Shown one piece after another: positions 43,454-53,309 of a stretch of DNA of 64,000 bases. The stretch lies in contig JBFMFX010000021.1 of assembly GCA_040752005.1 (NCBI GenBank), positions 4,388 to 68,387 of the forward strand. Direction: 5' to 3'. The stretch's first letter is position 1; every line of letters begins with the position of its first letter. Source of the DNA: RBG-16-66-20 sp040752005 (GTDB taxonomy: Bacteria; Pseudomonadota; Gammaproteobacteria; Burkholderiales; SG8-39). The position numbers and the translations under genes are program-made. Below the pieces are notes generated by a model. It did not search any database, was not told the DNA's origin, and worked only from the letters and a program-made list of their open reading frames with translations.

Positions 43454-45348
43454 AAACGTACATGGAATTTCACCGCCGCTCGATCGCCGAGCGCGAAACG
43501 TTCTGGGCCGAGGAGGCCGCGCGCATCCACTGGGAGAAGCGCTTCGAGCGCGTGCTCGACTATTCGCGCCCGCCGTTCGCCCGCTGGTACGTCGGCGGGC
43601 GGACCAACCTTTGCTACAACGCCGTGGACCGGCATCTCGCGGCCCGCGGCGAGCAGAAGGCCCTGGTGTGGATCTCGACCGAGGTGGACGCATCGCGCAG
43701 CTTCAGCTACCGCGAGCTGCATGCCGAGGTGAACCGCGTCGCCTCGATGATCGCCTCGCTCGGCGTGCGGCGGGGCGATCGCGTGATCATCTACATGCCG
43801 ATGATTCCGGAGGCGGCGTTCGCGATGCTCGCCTGCGCGCGGATCGGTGCGATCCACTCGGTGGTGTTCGGCGGCTTCGCCGCGCCCAGCCTCGCCGCGC
43901 GCATTGACGATGCGCGCCCGGCGTTGATGATCACCGCCGACGGCGGCAGCCGCATGGGCAAGGTGACGCTGTACAAGGCGCTGGTGGACGAGTCCCTCAA
44001 GCTCGCCAAGTCGCCGCCGGCGAAGGTGCTGATGCTTCGCCGCGGCCTCGATCCGAACCCGCCGGTGACCCCCGGGCGCGACGTGGACTGGGCCGAACTC
44101 GCGGCGCAGCACGCCGGGCGCGAGGTCCCCTGCGAGTGGCTGGAATCGAACGAGCCGTCCTACATCCTCTACACCTCGGGCACCACCGGAAAACCCAAGG
44201 GCGTACAGCGCGACGTCGGCGGGTATGCGGTGGCGCTCGCGTCCTCGATGGAGCGGATCTACTGCGGCCTTGCGGGCGAGACGATGTTCACCACCTCCGA
44301 CATCGGCTGGGTGGTCGGGCATTCGTACATCGTTTACGGGCCCCTCATCGCCGGCATGACGACGATCATGTACGAAGGCGTTCCGGTGCGACCGGACGCG
44401 GGCATCTGGTGGAAGATCGTCCAGGACCACCGCGTCACGGCAATGTTCTCGGCGCCGACGGCGATCCGCGTACTGAAGAAGCACGATCCGCAATACCTGA
44501 AAAAGTACGACCTGTCTTCGCTCAAGCACCTGTTTCTCGCCGGCGAGCCGCTCGATGAGCCGACGCACGCCTGGATCGCCGAGGGGCTGGGCAGGCCGGT
44601 GATCGACCATTACTGGCAGACCGAGACCGGCTGGCCGATCCTTTCGGCGGTGCCCGGGGTCGAAAAGACGCCGATCAAGTACGGCAGTCCGTCGTTCCCG
44701 GTATACGGGTACGACCTTCGCCTGCTGCGCGAGGCCGACGCTTCGGACGCGGCGCCGGGGGAAAAGGGCGTGGTCGCGATCGTGCCGCCCCTGCCGCCGG
44801 GGTGCATGAGCACGGTGTGGGGCGACGACGAACGGTTCGTGCAGACCTACTTCACGATGTTCGCCACGAAGCAGGTCTACACGACGTTTGACTGGGGCAT
44901 CCGGGACGCCGACGGCTACTGGTTCATCCTTGGACGCACCGACGACGTGATCAACGTCGCCGGCCACCGGCTCGGGACGCGCGAGATCGAGGAAGCGGTC
45001 AACATGCATCCGGCGATCGCCGAATGCGCTGTGGTCGGGGTCGCCGACTCGCTCAAGGGGCAGCTGCCGATGGCGTTCGCCGTGCCGAAGGACCCGGCGC
45101 TGGTGGCGACGCCCGAAGGCCGCATGAAGCTGGAGGGCGAGGTGATGCAGACGGTGGACCGCAGCCTCGGTGCGATCGGACGTCCCGCGCGCGTGTATTT
45201 CGTGTCGCTGCTGCCCAAGACGCGTTCTGGCAAGGTGCTGCGCCGCTCGATCCAGGCGATCGTCGAGGGCCGCGACCCGGGCGATCTCACCACGATCGAG
45301 GATCCGGGCGCGCTCGCGCAGATCCGGGACGTGCTGGCGGCGAAGTAG
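43450..45348 (+). CDS. prpE: Propionyl-CoA synthetase (632 aa)
   Basis: AMP-forming ligase that activates propionate. 'YILYTSGTTGKPKGVQRDVGG' (about residues 237-257) is the P-loop of the adenylate family, and 'DHYWQTETGWPI' (about 385) the adenylate pocket. 'GYWFILGRTDDVINVAGHRLGTREIEE' (in part, about 490) is the hinge, and the catalytic Lys is in 'LPKTRSGKVLRRSI' (about residue 592). It is closer to PrpE than to Acs in the N terminus ('FHRRSIAERETFWAEEAARIHW') and lacks the Acs extension. Overlap with acuI suggests joint use in acrylate, 3-hydroxypropionate or propionate degradation, feeding the methylcitrate genes at 15-22 kb. Confidence 0.93.
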   Translation: MKTYMEFHRRSIAERETFWAEEAARIHWEKRFERVLDYSRPPFARWYVGGRTNLCYNAVDRHLAARGEQKALVWISTEVDASRSFSYRELHAEVNRVASMIASLGVRRGDRVIIYMPMIPEAAFAMLACARIGAIHSVVFGGFAAPSLAARIDDARPALMITADGGSRMGKVTLYKALVDESLKLAKSPPAKVLMLRRGLDPNPPVTPGRDVDWAELAAQHAGREVPCEWLESNEPSYILYTSGTTGKPKGVQRDVGGYAVALASSMERIYCGLAGETMFTTSDIGWVVGHSYIVYGPLIAGMTTIMYEGVPVRPDAGIWWKIVQDHRVTAMFSAPTAIRVLKKHDPQYLKKYDLSSLKHLFLAGEPLDEPTHAWIAEGLGRPVIDHYWQTETGWPILSAVPGVEKTPIKYGSPSFPVYGYDLRLLREADASDAAPGEKGVVAIVPPLPPGCMSTVWGDDERFVQTYFTMFATKQVYTTFDWGIRDADGYWFILGRTDDVINVAGHRLGTREIEEAVNMHPAIAECAVVGVADSLKGQLPMAFAVPKDPALVATPEGRMKLEGEVMQTVDRSLGAIGRPARVYFVSLLPKTRSGKVLRRSIQAIVEGRDPGDLTTIEDPGALAQIRDVLAAK

Positions 45349-45463
45349 GCGAACGTTTGCCCGAGCGAAGGCTCCGGAGTACGCCACGAAGGAGGCGTTC
45401 GCGAGCTACAAGAAGGCCGCGCTCGACCCGGCGAAGGTGGTCCGAACAATGGTGCCGGGATGA
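45349..45463 (+). other. Possible coding fragment after prpE, family not identified
   Basis: One frame reads YATKEAFASYKKAALDPAKV followed by VRTMVPG and a TGA at 45461. It looks like a real protein C terminus (helical, mixed charge, ending VPG), has no start codon of its own and lies downstream of the prpE stop. The metallo-hydrolase remnant that follows is in the same frame after the TGA. It may be the last piece of a deleted gene. Confidence 0.35.
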
Positions 45464-45673
45464 AACGGTCCATTCACGAGGGGGGCGGAGGAAGCGGCGC
45501 GCGCCTGCCAGTGGGTCGGGGTATTGCATGCGATCCCGGTGCACTACGCGCACAACCCGTTCGTGCGCGGCGTCGAGGCAGGAAGCGAGTTTCAGCGCAC
45601 CCTCGCGCAGATCGCGCCGGGCGTCCAGGTGAGCGTGATGAAGCCGGGCGAGACGCGGGTGATCGCGACCTGA
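45464..45673 (+). pseudogene. C-terminal remnant of a metallo-beta-lactamase-fold hydrolase (UPF0173-like)
   Basis: Open frame without a start reading NGPFTRGAEEAARACQWVGV, then 'LHAIPVHYAHNPFVRG' and 'LAQIAPGVQVSVMKPGETRV', ending at TGA 45671. 'FT-x-G-x-EEAA-x-A' followed by 'IPxHY' and 'VxVMKPGE' is the C-terminal third of UPF0173-type metal-dependent hydrolases. About 70 codons remain of a protein usually 220-270 aa long, so the metal-binding N-terminal part is gone. Together with the preceding fragment it marks a deletion scar between prpE and the convergent CoA-transferase. Confidence 0.65.
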
Positions 45674-45677
45674 GCGG

Positions 45678-46865
45678 TCAGGGTAGGGCGATCACTCCGG
45701 CGTTGCGAAGCGCCGTGATCTCGTCGCCACCGTAGCCGAGGGCGGCGAGCACGCCGGCTGCGCCTTCACCGACCGCCGGCGGATCGGCGCGCTTGGGAAG
45801 GCGCGCGCCGTCGAGCGCAAGCGGCAGGGTCGGGGCGTGGAATCTCCTGCCGTCGGGGAGCCGCGTCTCCACCAGGCCGCCGGAGGCGGCGAGGTGCGGG
45901 TCGGCGAGAAGATCCCAGGGCTTGGCGATCGGCGCATAGGGAAGGCCGATCGCTTGCAGTTTCTTCTCCAGCTCGGCGCGCGTCCAGCGCCTGAAAATGG
46001 CCGCAAGGCGCGGGATCAGCCAGGCTCGTTCCTTCACGCGCGCGCCGTTGCTGGCAAGCCGGGGATCGGACTGCAGCTCGGCCTCGCCGAACTCGCGGCA
46101 GAAAACCTCCCACTGCGTATCGGTGACGATGCCGATGAATAGGCGGTCGTCGGCGGTCTCGAAGATGTCGTACACGCCCCAGGCCGGGCGCTTCACCGAC
46201 ATCGGCGGCGGCGCCTCGCCCGTCAGCTCGTACTGCGCAATGTGCTGCGCGACCAGGAAGGCGGTCGTCTCGAACAGCGCGCTGGTGAGGCGCCGGCCGC
46301 GGCCGCTCGCCTCGCGTTCGCGCAGCGCGGCAAGGATGCCGACCGCGCCGAAAGTGCCGCCCAGGATGTCCACGACCGAAGCCCCCGCGCGCAGCGGGCG
46401 CTCGGGCAGCCCGGTCATGTAGGCGAGCCCGCCCATCATCTGCACCACTTCGTCGAGCGCGGCGCGCTCCTCGTAGGGTCCGGAGAGAAAGCCCTTGAGC
46501 GAGCAGTACACCAGCCGCGGATTGCGCGCGGCGAGGGCCTCGTAGCCGAAACCTATCCGCGCCAGCGCTCCCGGGCGGAAGTTCTCGATCAGCACGTCGG
46601 CCGTATCGAGCAGTCTGAGCACGACCTCGCGTCCCTCGGCGCGCTTCAGGTCCACCGCGAGGCTCTTCTTGTTGCGATTGAAGATCGGGAAGAATCCGGC
46701 GCCGGCCGCTTCCAGGCGCCGCGTGTTGTCGCCCTCCAGCGGCTCGACCTTGATGACTTCGGCCCCGAGGTCCGCGAGCACCAGCCCGCAGCTCGGGCCC
46801 ATCACCATGTGCGCGAACTCGACGACCCGGATGCCCTGAAGCGGGAGCGAAGCGGACGCGCTCAT
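45678..46865 (-). CDS. CaiB/BaiF-family CoA transferase (395 aa)
   Basis: Class III CoA transferase moving CoA between carboxylic acids. 'LQGIRVVEFAHMVMGPSCGLVLADLGAEVIKVEP' (in part) is the N-terminal signature; the catalytic Asp is expected in 'RAALDEVVQMMGGLAYMTG' (about residue 140-158). 'FLVAQHIAQYELTGEAPPPM' and 'DGRRFHAPTLPLALDGARLP' occur later. It overlaps the HMG-CoA lyase family gene by 4 bases (ATGA), so the two probably act in succession: activation of a hydroxy-dicarboxylate followed by retro-aldol cleavage. The actual acid is unknown. Confidence 0.88.
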   Translation of the reverse strand: MSASASLPLQGIRVVEFAHMVMGPSCGLVLADLGAEVIKVEPLEGDNTRRLEAAGAGFFPIFNRNKKSLAVDLKRAEGREVVLRLLDTADVLIENFRPGALARIGFGYEALAARNPRLVYCSLKGFLSGPYEERAALDEVVQMMGGLAYMTGLPERPLRAGASVVDILGGTFGAVGILAALREREASGRGRRLTSALFETTAFLVAQHIAQYELTGEAPPPMSVKRPAWGVYDIFETADDRLFIGIVTDTQWEVFCREFGEAELQSDPRLASNGARVKERAWLIPRLAAIFRRWTRAELEKKLQAIGLPYAPIAKPWDLLADPHLAASGGLVETRLPDGRRFHAPTLPLALDGARLPKRADPPAVGEGAAGVLAALGYGGDEITALRNAGVIALP

Positions 46866-47773
46866 GCCGCCGCGCGGAAACCCTTCGGCAGTCCTGCCGC
46901 CGGAACGTGCCCGTAGACCGGCTCTTGCGGAATGCCCTCGACGAGCGTCCTGCGCGCCTCGATCAGCCGGTCGAGATCAATTCCGGTCGCCACGCCCATC
47001 GCCTCGAACATGAAAACGAGATCTTCGGTGACGATGTTGCCGCTCGCGCCCGGCGCGAACGGGCAGCCGCCGAGGCCGCCCATCGAGGAATCGAAGTGGC
47101 GCACGCCCTCTTCGAACGCGGCGAGCGCATTCGCTAGGCCCAGACCGCGCGTGTTGTGAAGGTGCGCGGCCTCTAGCCGCTCGCCGATCTCGGCTCGCAC
47201 TCGCCGGAAAAGCCGGCGGATACTGGCCGGGTTGGCGTAGCCGACGGTGTCGGCGAGCGCGATGCAGTCCACGCCCGCTTCCGCGAGCTGCACGGCGAGC
47301 CGCACGACCTCGTCCTCCGGCACTTCGCCCTGGAGCGTGCAGCCGAAGGCGGTGGAAATGCCTGCCTCGATGATCGGACCGCCCGCGCCACGCATCGCGA
47401 CGCACGTCTTCACCTGCGCAACCATCTGCTCCGGCGTCATGCGCACGTTCGCTTCGCTGTGCTTGCGCGAGGCGGAGACCGGGAATGTCACCTTGTGCGC
47501 GCCCGCTTCGAGCGCGCGCTCGAAGCCCTTCACGTTGGGCGCGAGCGCCACCACCCGCACGCCGGCGAGGGAGAGCGCGTGCCGCACGATCTCGGCGGTG
47601 TCGGCCATCGCGGGGATGAGCTTCGGCGGCACGAACGAACCCACTTCGATCTCCTCCAGACCGGCGGCGGCGAGCGCCGTGATCCAGCGCTTCTTCGCCT
47701 CGGTGGGCATGAGGTGGTGCGCGTTCTGCAGTCCGTCGCGCGGGCCGACTTCGCAGATATGGACTTGCCGCAT
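46862..47773 (-). CDS. Hydroxymethylglutaryl-CoA lyase family protein (303 aa)
   Basis: TIM-barrel lyase (HMGL-like, MvaB type) that cleaves 3-hydroxy-3-methylglutaryl-CoA or a related acyl-CoA. 'ICEVGPRDGLQNAHHLMPTE' (about residues 8-27) has the catalytic Arg-Asp pair, 'HLHNTRGLGLANALAAFEEG' (about 205) the HxH metal ligands, and 'SSMGGLGGCPFAPGASGNIVTED' (about 232) the catalytic Cys loop. GTG 47779 is an alternative start, but ATG 47773 lies 9 bases after a TAGAAT hexamer, favouring the ATG. No methylcrotonyl-CoA carboxylase genes are present, so leucine breakdown is not proven. Confidence 0.88.
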   Translation of the reverse strand: MRQVHICEVGPRDGLQNAHHLMPTEAKKRWITALAAAGLEEIEVGSFVPPKLIPAMADTAEIVRHALSLAGVRVVALAPNVKGFERALEAGAHKVTFPVSASRKHSEANVRMTPEQMVAQVKTCVAMRGAGGPIIEAGISTAFGCTLQGEVPEDEVVRLAVQLAEAGVDCIALADTVGYANPASIRRLFRRVRAEIGERLEAAHLHNTRGLGLANALAAFEEGVRHFDSSMGGLGGCPFAPGASGNIVTEDLVFMFEAMGVATGIDLDRLIEARRTLVEGIPQEPVYGHVPAAGLPKGFRAAA

Positions 47774-47782
47774 TGCCACCGG

Positions 47783-47788
47783 ATTCTA
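47783..47788 (-). promoter_or_regulatory. -10-like TAGAAT 9 bases before the HMG-CoA lyase family start
   Basis: Minus-strand TAGAAT is followed by 9 bases and ATG 47773, with no ribosome site of normal spacing. It lies between the terminator-like hairpin and the gene, so it could be a separate promoter giving a leaderless message. Confidence 0.4.
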
Positions 47789-47795
47789 CCGCCAG

Positions 47796-47831
47796 AAAAA
47801 CAGGGTCAGACCCGGCTCTGGCCCTGTTTTT
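47796..47831. terminator. Terminator hairpin containing the GGGTCAGACCC word
   Basis: AAAAACAGGG (47796-47805) pairs perfectly with CCCTGTTTTT (47822-47831) around a 16-base loop. Read on the minus strand it ends the MFS gene, whose last codons it overlaps, with a run of U. Because it is A/T-flanked on both sides it could work in either direction. The loop region contains TCAGACCC, linking it to the repeat at 14.9 kb. Confidence 0.65.
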
Positions 47832-49002
47832 GCGTGCGTTCGAGGCGCGCGATGGCGAGGCCGCACAGCGCGCCGCCGGCGGCCAAGCCGAGCATTCCCC
47901 AGAGCGAGGCGCTCCAGCCGCCGCTGCTCGCGGCAAGCCAGGCGAGCAGAATCGGCGCGGCGAACTGCGCCGCCTGCGACGTCTGCATCACCATGCCGTT
48001 GGTGGTGCCGATGTGCGCCGGCGTGCGGGCGTGCACCACGACGCCCGAGAATACGCTCGCCGGGATGACGCCGGCGCACATGGAGAACACCAAGCACGCG
48101 CCATAGCGCAGCCCGTCGGGAAGCGTCGCGGAGAGCATCACGGCGTCGGTCGCGGCCATCACCGCGCAGGCGGCGACGATGAGACTGCCGCGCCGCACGC
48201 CGCGCGAGAGGAGCCAGCCGCCGGCGAGATTGCCCGGAACGTTGGCGAGAACCATCAGCGCGGTCAGAAGCGAGGCTGTGCCCGGTGCTGCCCCACGCTC
48301 GTCGGCGAGGAAGGTCGGCAGCCAGATCATCACCGAGGTCCACTGCGCGACATAGAACGCGAACAACATCGCCAGCGCGACCCCGGCCGGCTGCGCGAGC
48401 GATTCGAGCGCGAGCCGCAGCGAGCCGATGCCGCCATGGCGCGGCGCGGGCGCCGCGCGCGCAACCAGTACGAAACAGACCGCGGCGGCGAGGGCGAAGA
48501 CCGCCCACAGCCCCCGCCAACCCCAGACTGCGAGCAGCGGCGGCGCGGCAAGTAGGGCGAGGCTGCCGCCGGTCGGCATGTACGCGCTCCACAGACCCAT
48601 CGCCTTCAGGCGTTCGCGCCCCGCAGGCATCGTCGCCGCCATCAGCGCCGAGCCGGCGACCGCGTAAAGCATGAACCCGATACCCTCGAAAAAGCGCGAG
48701 GCAAGCAGCGAGACGAAGTCACCCGCCAAGGCGCCGAGCGCGCCGGCCGCCGCCAGGATGGCGAGGCCCGCGAGGCCCACGCGCTTGTGCCCGAGGCGGT
48801 CGCAGAGCACGCCGAAGAACATCCCGCAGGCGAGTCCTATGGCGTTGAAGGTCGTGGCGATAAAGCCGGACTCGACCAGGCCCAGGCCGAGCGCCTCGCG
48901 CTGCAGCGGCAGCGCCGGCGGCACCTTTCCGATGTACGCGCCGCAGACGAGGCCGCCTGCAAACACCGCGGCCGCGGCCGGCCAGCCGGTAGCGGCGCTC
49001 AA
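47806..49002 (-). CDS. Major facilitator superfamily transporter (398 aa)
   Basis: Twelve predicted membrane helices. 'FFGVLCDRLGHKRVGLAGLAIL' (about residues 62-83) is the MFS loop 2-3 motif (GxxxDRxGxR). The second half begins near 205 after a polar loop. Layout resembles the CynX/NIMT-type organic anion or nitrate-like transporters. It overlaps fumarase by 4 bases (ATGA), so both may share a transcript, and the hairpin at 47796-47831 ends it. The substrate is unknown; a TCA-related carboxylate would suit the neighbourhood. Confidence 0.87.
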   Translation of the reverse strand: MSAATGWPAAAAVFAGGLVCGAYIGKVPPALPLQREALGLGLVESGFIATTFNAIGLACGMFFGVLCDRLGHKRVGLAGLAILAAAGALGALAGDFVSLLASRFFEGIGFMLYAVAGSALMAATMPAGRERLKAMGLWSAYMPTGGSLALLAAPPLLAVWGWRGLWAVFALAAAVCFVLVARAAPAPRHGGIGSLRLALESLAQPAGVALAMLFAFYVAQWTSVMIWLPTFLADERGAAPGTASLLTALMVLANVPGNLAGGWLLSRGVRRGSLIVAACAVMAATDAVMLSATLPDGLRYGACLVFSMCAGVIPASVFSGVVVHARTPAHIGTTNGMVMQTSQAAQFAAPILLAWLAASSGGWSASLWGMLGLAAGGALCGLAIARLERTQKQGQSRV

Positions 49003-50525
49003 GCCGCCTGCACCGGGATGTTCAGCTCAGCGATGCGCCTCTGCCACTCGGCGGGACCGCTGCGGTGCACCGAATTGCCGTCCGCATCCACAGCCACCGT
49101 CACCGGCATGTCCTTCACTTCGAATTCGTAGATCGCCTCCATGCCGAGGTCCTCGAACGCGACGACGCGCGCCTTGCGGATCGCCTTGGCGACGAGGTAG
49201 GCCGCGCCTCCCACCGCGATGAGCGAGGCGGCGCGGTGCTTGCGGATCGCGGCAATCGCCTCCGGCCCGCGCTCGCCCTTGCCGATCATGGCGAGAAGGC
49301 CGGTACGCGACAGCATCATGTCCACGAACTTGTCCATGCGCGTGGCCGTGGTGGGGCCCGCCGGTCCCACCACCTCGTCGCGTACCGGATCCACCGGCCC
49401 GACGTAGTAGATCACGCGATTGGTGAAGTCCACCGGCAGCTCCTCGCCCCTCGCCAGCAGGTCCTGGATACGCTTGTGCGCGGCGTCGCGCCCGGTGAGC
49501 AGCTTGCCCGAGAGCAGCAGCGTCTCGCCGGGGCGCCAGCTTGCCACTTCATCGCGCGTGAGCGCATCGAGGTTGACCCGCCGTGCGCCGGCCGACGGCG
49601 ACCACGCGAGCGCCGGCCAGTCCTCGAGCGAGGGCGCCTCGAACTCGGCCGGTCCGGATCCGTCCAGCACGAAGTGCACGTGCCGCGTCGCGGCACAGTT
49701 CGGGATGATGGCGACCGGCTTGTTGGCAGCGTGCGTCGGGTAGTGGCGGATCTTGACGTCGAGCACGGTCGAGAGGCCGCCCAGCCCTTGAGCCCCGATG
49801 CCGAGCGCGTTCACCTTGTCGTAGAGCTCGATTCGCAGCGCCTCGTACCGGTCGCGCGGGCCGCGCGCCTTCAGCTCCGCCATGTCAATCGGTTCCATCA
49901 GCGCTTCCTTGGCGAGCAGCATCGCCTTTTCCGCGGTGCCGCCGATGCCGATCCCGAGCATGCCCGGCGGGCACCAGCCGGCGCCCATCGTCGGCACCAT
50001 CTTCAGGACCCATTCGACGAGCGAGTCGGAGGGGTTGAGCATCGCGAACTTCGCCTTCGCCTCCGAGCCGCCGCCCTTGGCGGCGACGTCCACTTCGACG
50101 CCGTCGCCCGGCACGATGCTCGCGTGGATCACCGCCGGAGTGTTGTCGCGCGTGTTGCGGCGCGCGAACTCGGGATCCTCCAGCACCGAGGCGCGAAGCC
50201 TGTTCCGGGAATCGGTGTAGGCGCGGCGCACGCCCTCATTGACGGCGTCTTCCAGCGAGTCGGCGAAGCCCTCGAAGCGCGCGTTCATGCCGACGCGCAT
50301 GAATACGTTGACGATCCCGGTGTCCTGGCAGATCGGCCGATGGCCCTCGGCGCACATGCGCGAGTTCGTGAGGATCTGCGCAATCGCGTCCTTCGCCGCG
50401 CTCGACTGCTCCCGCTCGTAGGCGCGCGCCAGCGCGCGGATGTAGTCGCGCGGGTGGTAATAGGAGATGAACTGCAGCGCGTCGGCGACGCTCTGCACCA
50501 GGTGTTCGCGCCGGATCGTGGCCAT
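48999..50525 (-). CDS. fumA: Fumarate hydratase class I (508 aa)
   Basis: Oxygen-sensitive [4Fe-4S] fumarase converting fumarate and malate. The N-terminal domain has 'GHRPICQDTGIVNVFMRVGM' (about residues 62-81), 'TRDNTPAVIHASIVPGDGVEVDVAAKGGGSEAK' (in part, about 123) and 'PPGMLGIGIGGTAEKAMLLAKE' (about 192). The C-terminal domain has 'VGPAGPTTATRMDKFVDMML' (about 382) and 'EAIYEFEVKDMPVTVAVD' (about 470). Both class I subdomains are in one chain. It is divergent from acs across about 130 bases that hold a direct repeat. Symbol fumA is used in the general class I sense. Confidence 0.92.
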   Translation of the reverse strand: MATIRREHLVQSVADALQFISYYHPRDYIRALARAYEREQSSAAKDAIAQILTNSRMCAEGHRPICQDTGIVNVFMRVGMNARFEGFADSLEDAVNEGVRRAYTDSRNRLRASVLEDPEFARRNTRDNTPAVIHASIVPGDGVEVDVAAKGGGSEAKAKFAMLNPSDSLVEWVLKMVPTMGAGWCPPGMLGIGIGGTAEKAMLLAKEALMEPIDMAELKARGPRDRYEALRIELYDKVNALGIGAQGLGGLSTVLDVKIRHYPTHAANKPVAIIPNCAATRHVHFVLDGSGPAEFEAPSLEDWPALAWSPSAGARRVNLDALTRDEVASWRPGETLLLSGKLLTGRDAAHKRIQDLLARGEELPVDFTNRVIYYVGPVDPVRDEVVGPAGPTTATRMDKFVDMMLSRTGLLAMIGKGERGPEAIAAIRKHRAASLIAVGGAAYLVAKAIRKARVVAFEDLGMEAIYEFEVKDMPVTVAVDADGNSVHRSGPAEWQRRIAELNIPVQAA

Positions 50526-50568
50526 GGACGGGGTGCTTTACAAGGCTTTGAATTGATGATTGTATCGC

Positions 50569-50596
50569 GCTCCGTGCAACGGTAAGCTCCGTGTAA
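50569..50596. repeat. Direct repeat GCTCCGTG(C/T)AA in the fumarase/acs divergent promoter region
   Basis: GCTCCGTGCAA (50569-50579) and GCTCCGTGTAA (50586-50596) repeat with a 17-base period, and a weaker GCTCCGGT follows at about 50598. They lie 60-85 bases before the acs start and 45-70 before the fumarase start, where an activator site would be expected. Confidence 0.4.
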
Positions 50597-50654
50597 GGCT
50601 CCGGTCGCACGATCATCGGTTGCCCAGTTTTTGCCGGAGGAGGAAAACGCACCC

Positions 50655-52625
<1,971 letters not shown>

Positions 52626-52634
52626 TCGCACCGG

Positions 52635-52925
52635 ATGCTGGTGGACACCGTCTCCACGTTGCGCATGCTCGTGGAGATCAACCTCTTCGCGCTGGTGGGG
52701 CAGGGCGTGCTCGGCGTGCTGCCGGGCGTGGATCGCGAGAAGAACATTTTTTACCTGATCCTGAAGACGCTCGCCTCGCCCGCATGGCGCGTGGCGCGCT
52801 GGATCTCGCCGCGCTTTGTCCTGGACCAGCACATCGGCTGGGTGGCGCTGCTGTTGCTTCTGGTGCTATGGTTGGGACTCGCAGTCGCCAAGCAGGTCGC
52901 GATCGGGCTGGAGGAGGGCGGCTGA
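52635..52925 (+). CDS. Small membrane protein of unknown function (96 aa)
   Basis: Begins 10 bases after acs. A hydrophobic stretch at about residues 8-28 ('LRMLVEINLFALVGQGVLGVL', in part) is followed by an amphipathic, basic region ('DREKNIFYLILKTLASPAWRV') and a clear membrane helix at about 70-88 ('WVALLLLLVLWLGLAVAK'). There is no signal peptidase site. Position between acs and the DUF4212/symporter pair suggests a link with acetate uptake. I do not recognise the family; the region may be co-transcribed because only 111 bases separate it from the next gene. Confidence 0.65.
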   Translation: MLVDTVSTLRMLVEINLFALVGQGVLGVLPGVDREKNIFYLILKTLASPAWRVARWISPRFVLDQHIGWVALLLLLVLWLGLAVAKQVAIGLEEGG

Positions 52926-53036
52926 AGTGGGACGAGAGCGGTTCGTGCTGCTCCGCAGCATGACAGGCCTCTGGATCGTAAGGTACCTGTAAGTTTGGGT
53001 TCACAGCATTAACCAGTTGCATTGGGAGGAGGACCG

Positions 53037-53309
53037 ATGGCCATTCAGCTGACAGAAAAACACCGCGAGTACTGGCGCAAGAACCTCACCGTCACCGCGA
53101 TCCTGCTCTTCATCTGGTTCGTGGTGACGTTCGTGGTCGGCTATTTCGCGATTCCCTTGAGCGAGATCACCTTCATGGGCTGGCCGATCCCGTTCTACAT
53201 GGGCGCGCAAGGCTCGCTCATCATCTACGTGCTGATCATCTGGTTCTACGCGAGCTACATGAACAAGCTCGACCAGGAGTACGGCGTTGCTGAAGGGGAG
53301 GAAGAATGA
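53037..53309 (+). CDS. DUF4212 small subunit of a sodium/solute symporter (90 aa)
   Basis: Two membrane helices (about residues 17-40 and 55-75) preceded by 'KHREYWRKNLTVTAILLFIW', the DUF4212 signature, with 'FYASYMNKLDQEYG' at the end. GGGAGGAGG lies 5 bases before ATG 53037. The stop overlaps the symporter start (ATGA), the usual arrangement for the small and large subunits of the VC_2705-type symporters. The small subunit probably assists insertion or activity. Confidence 0.9.
   Translation: MAIQLTEKHREYWRKNLTVTAILLFIWFVVTFVVGYFAIPLSEITFMGWPIPFYMGAQGSLIIYVLIIWFYASYMNKLDQEYGVAEGEEE

Noticed and set aside
50631..50654. Upstream TTG start for acs
   Set aside because: The GGAGGAGG ribosome site lies inside the extension and points to ATG 50655.
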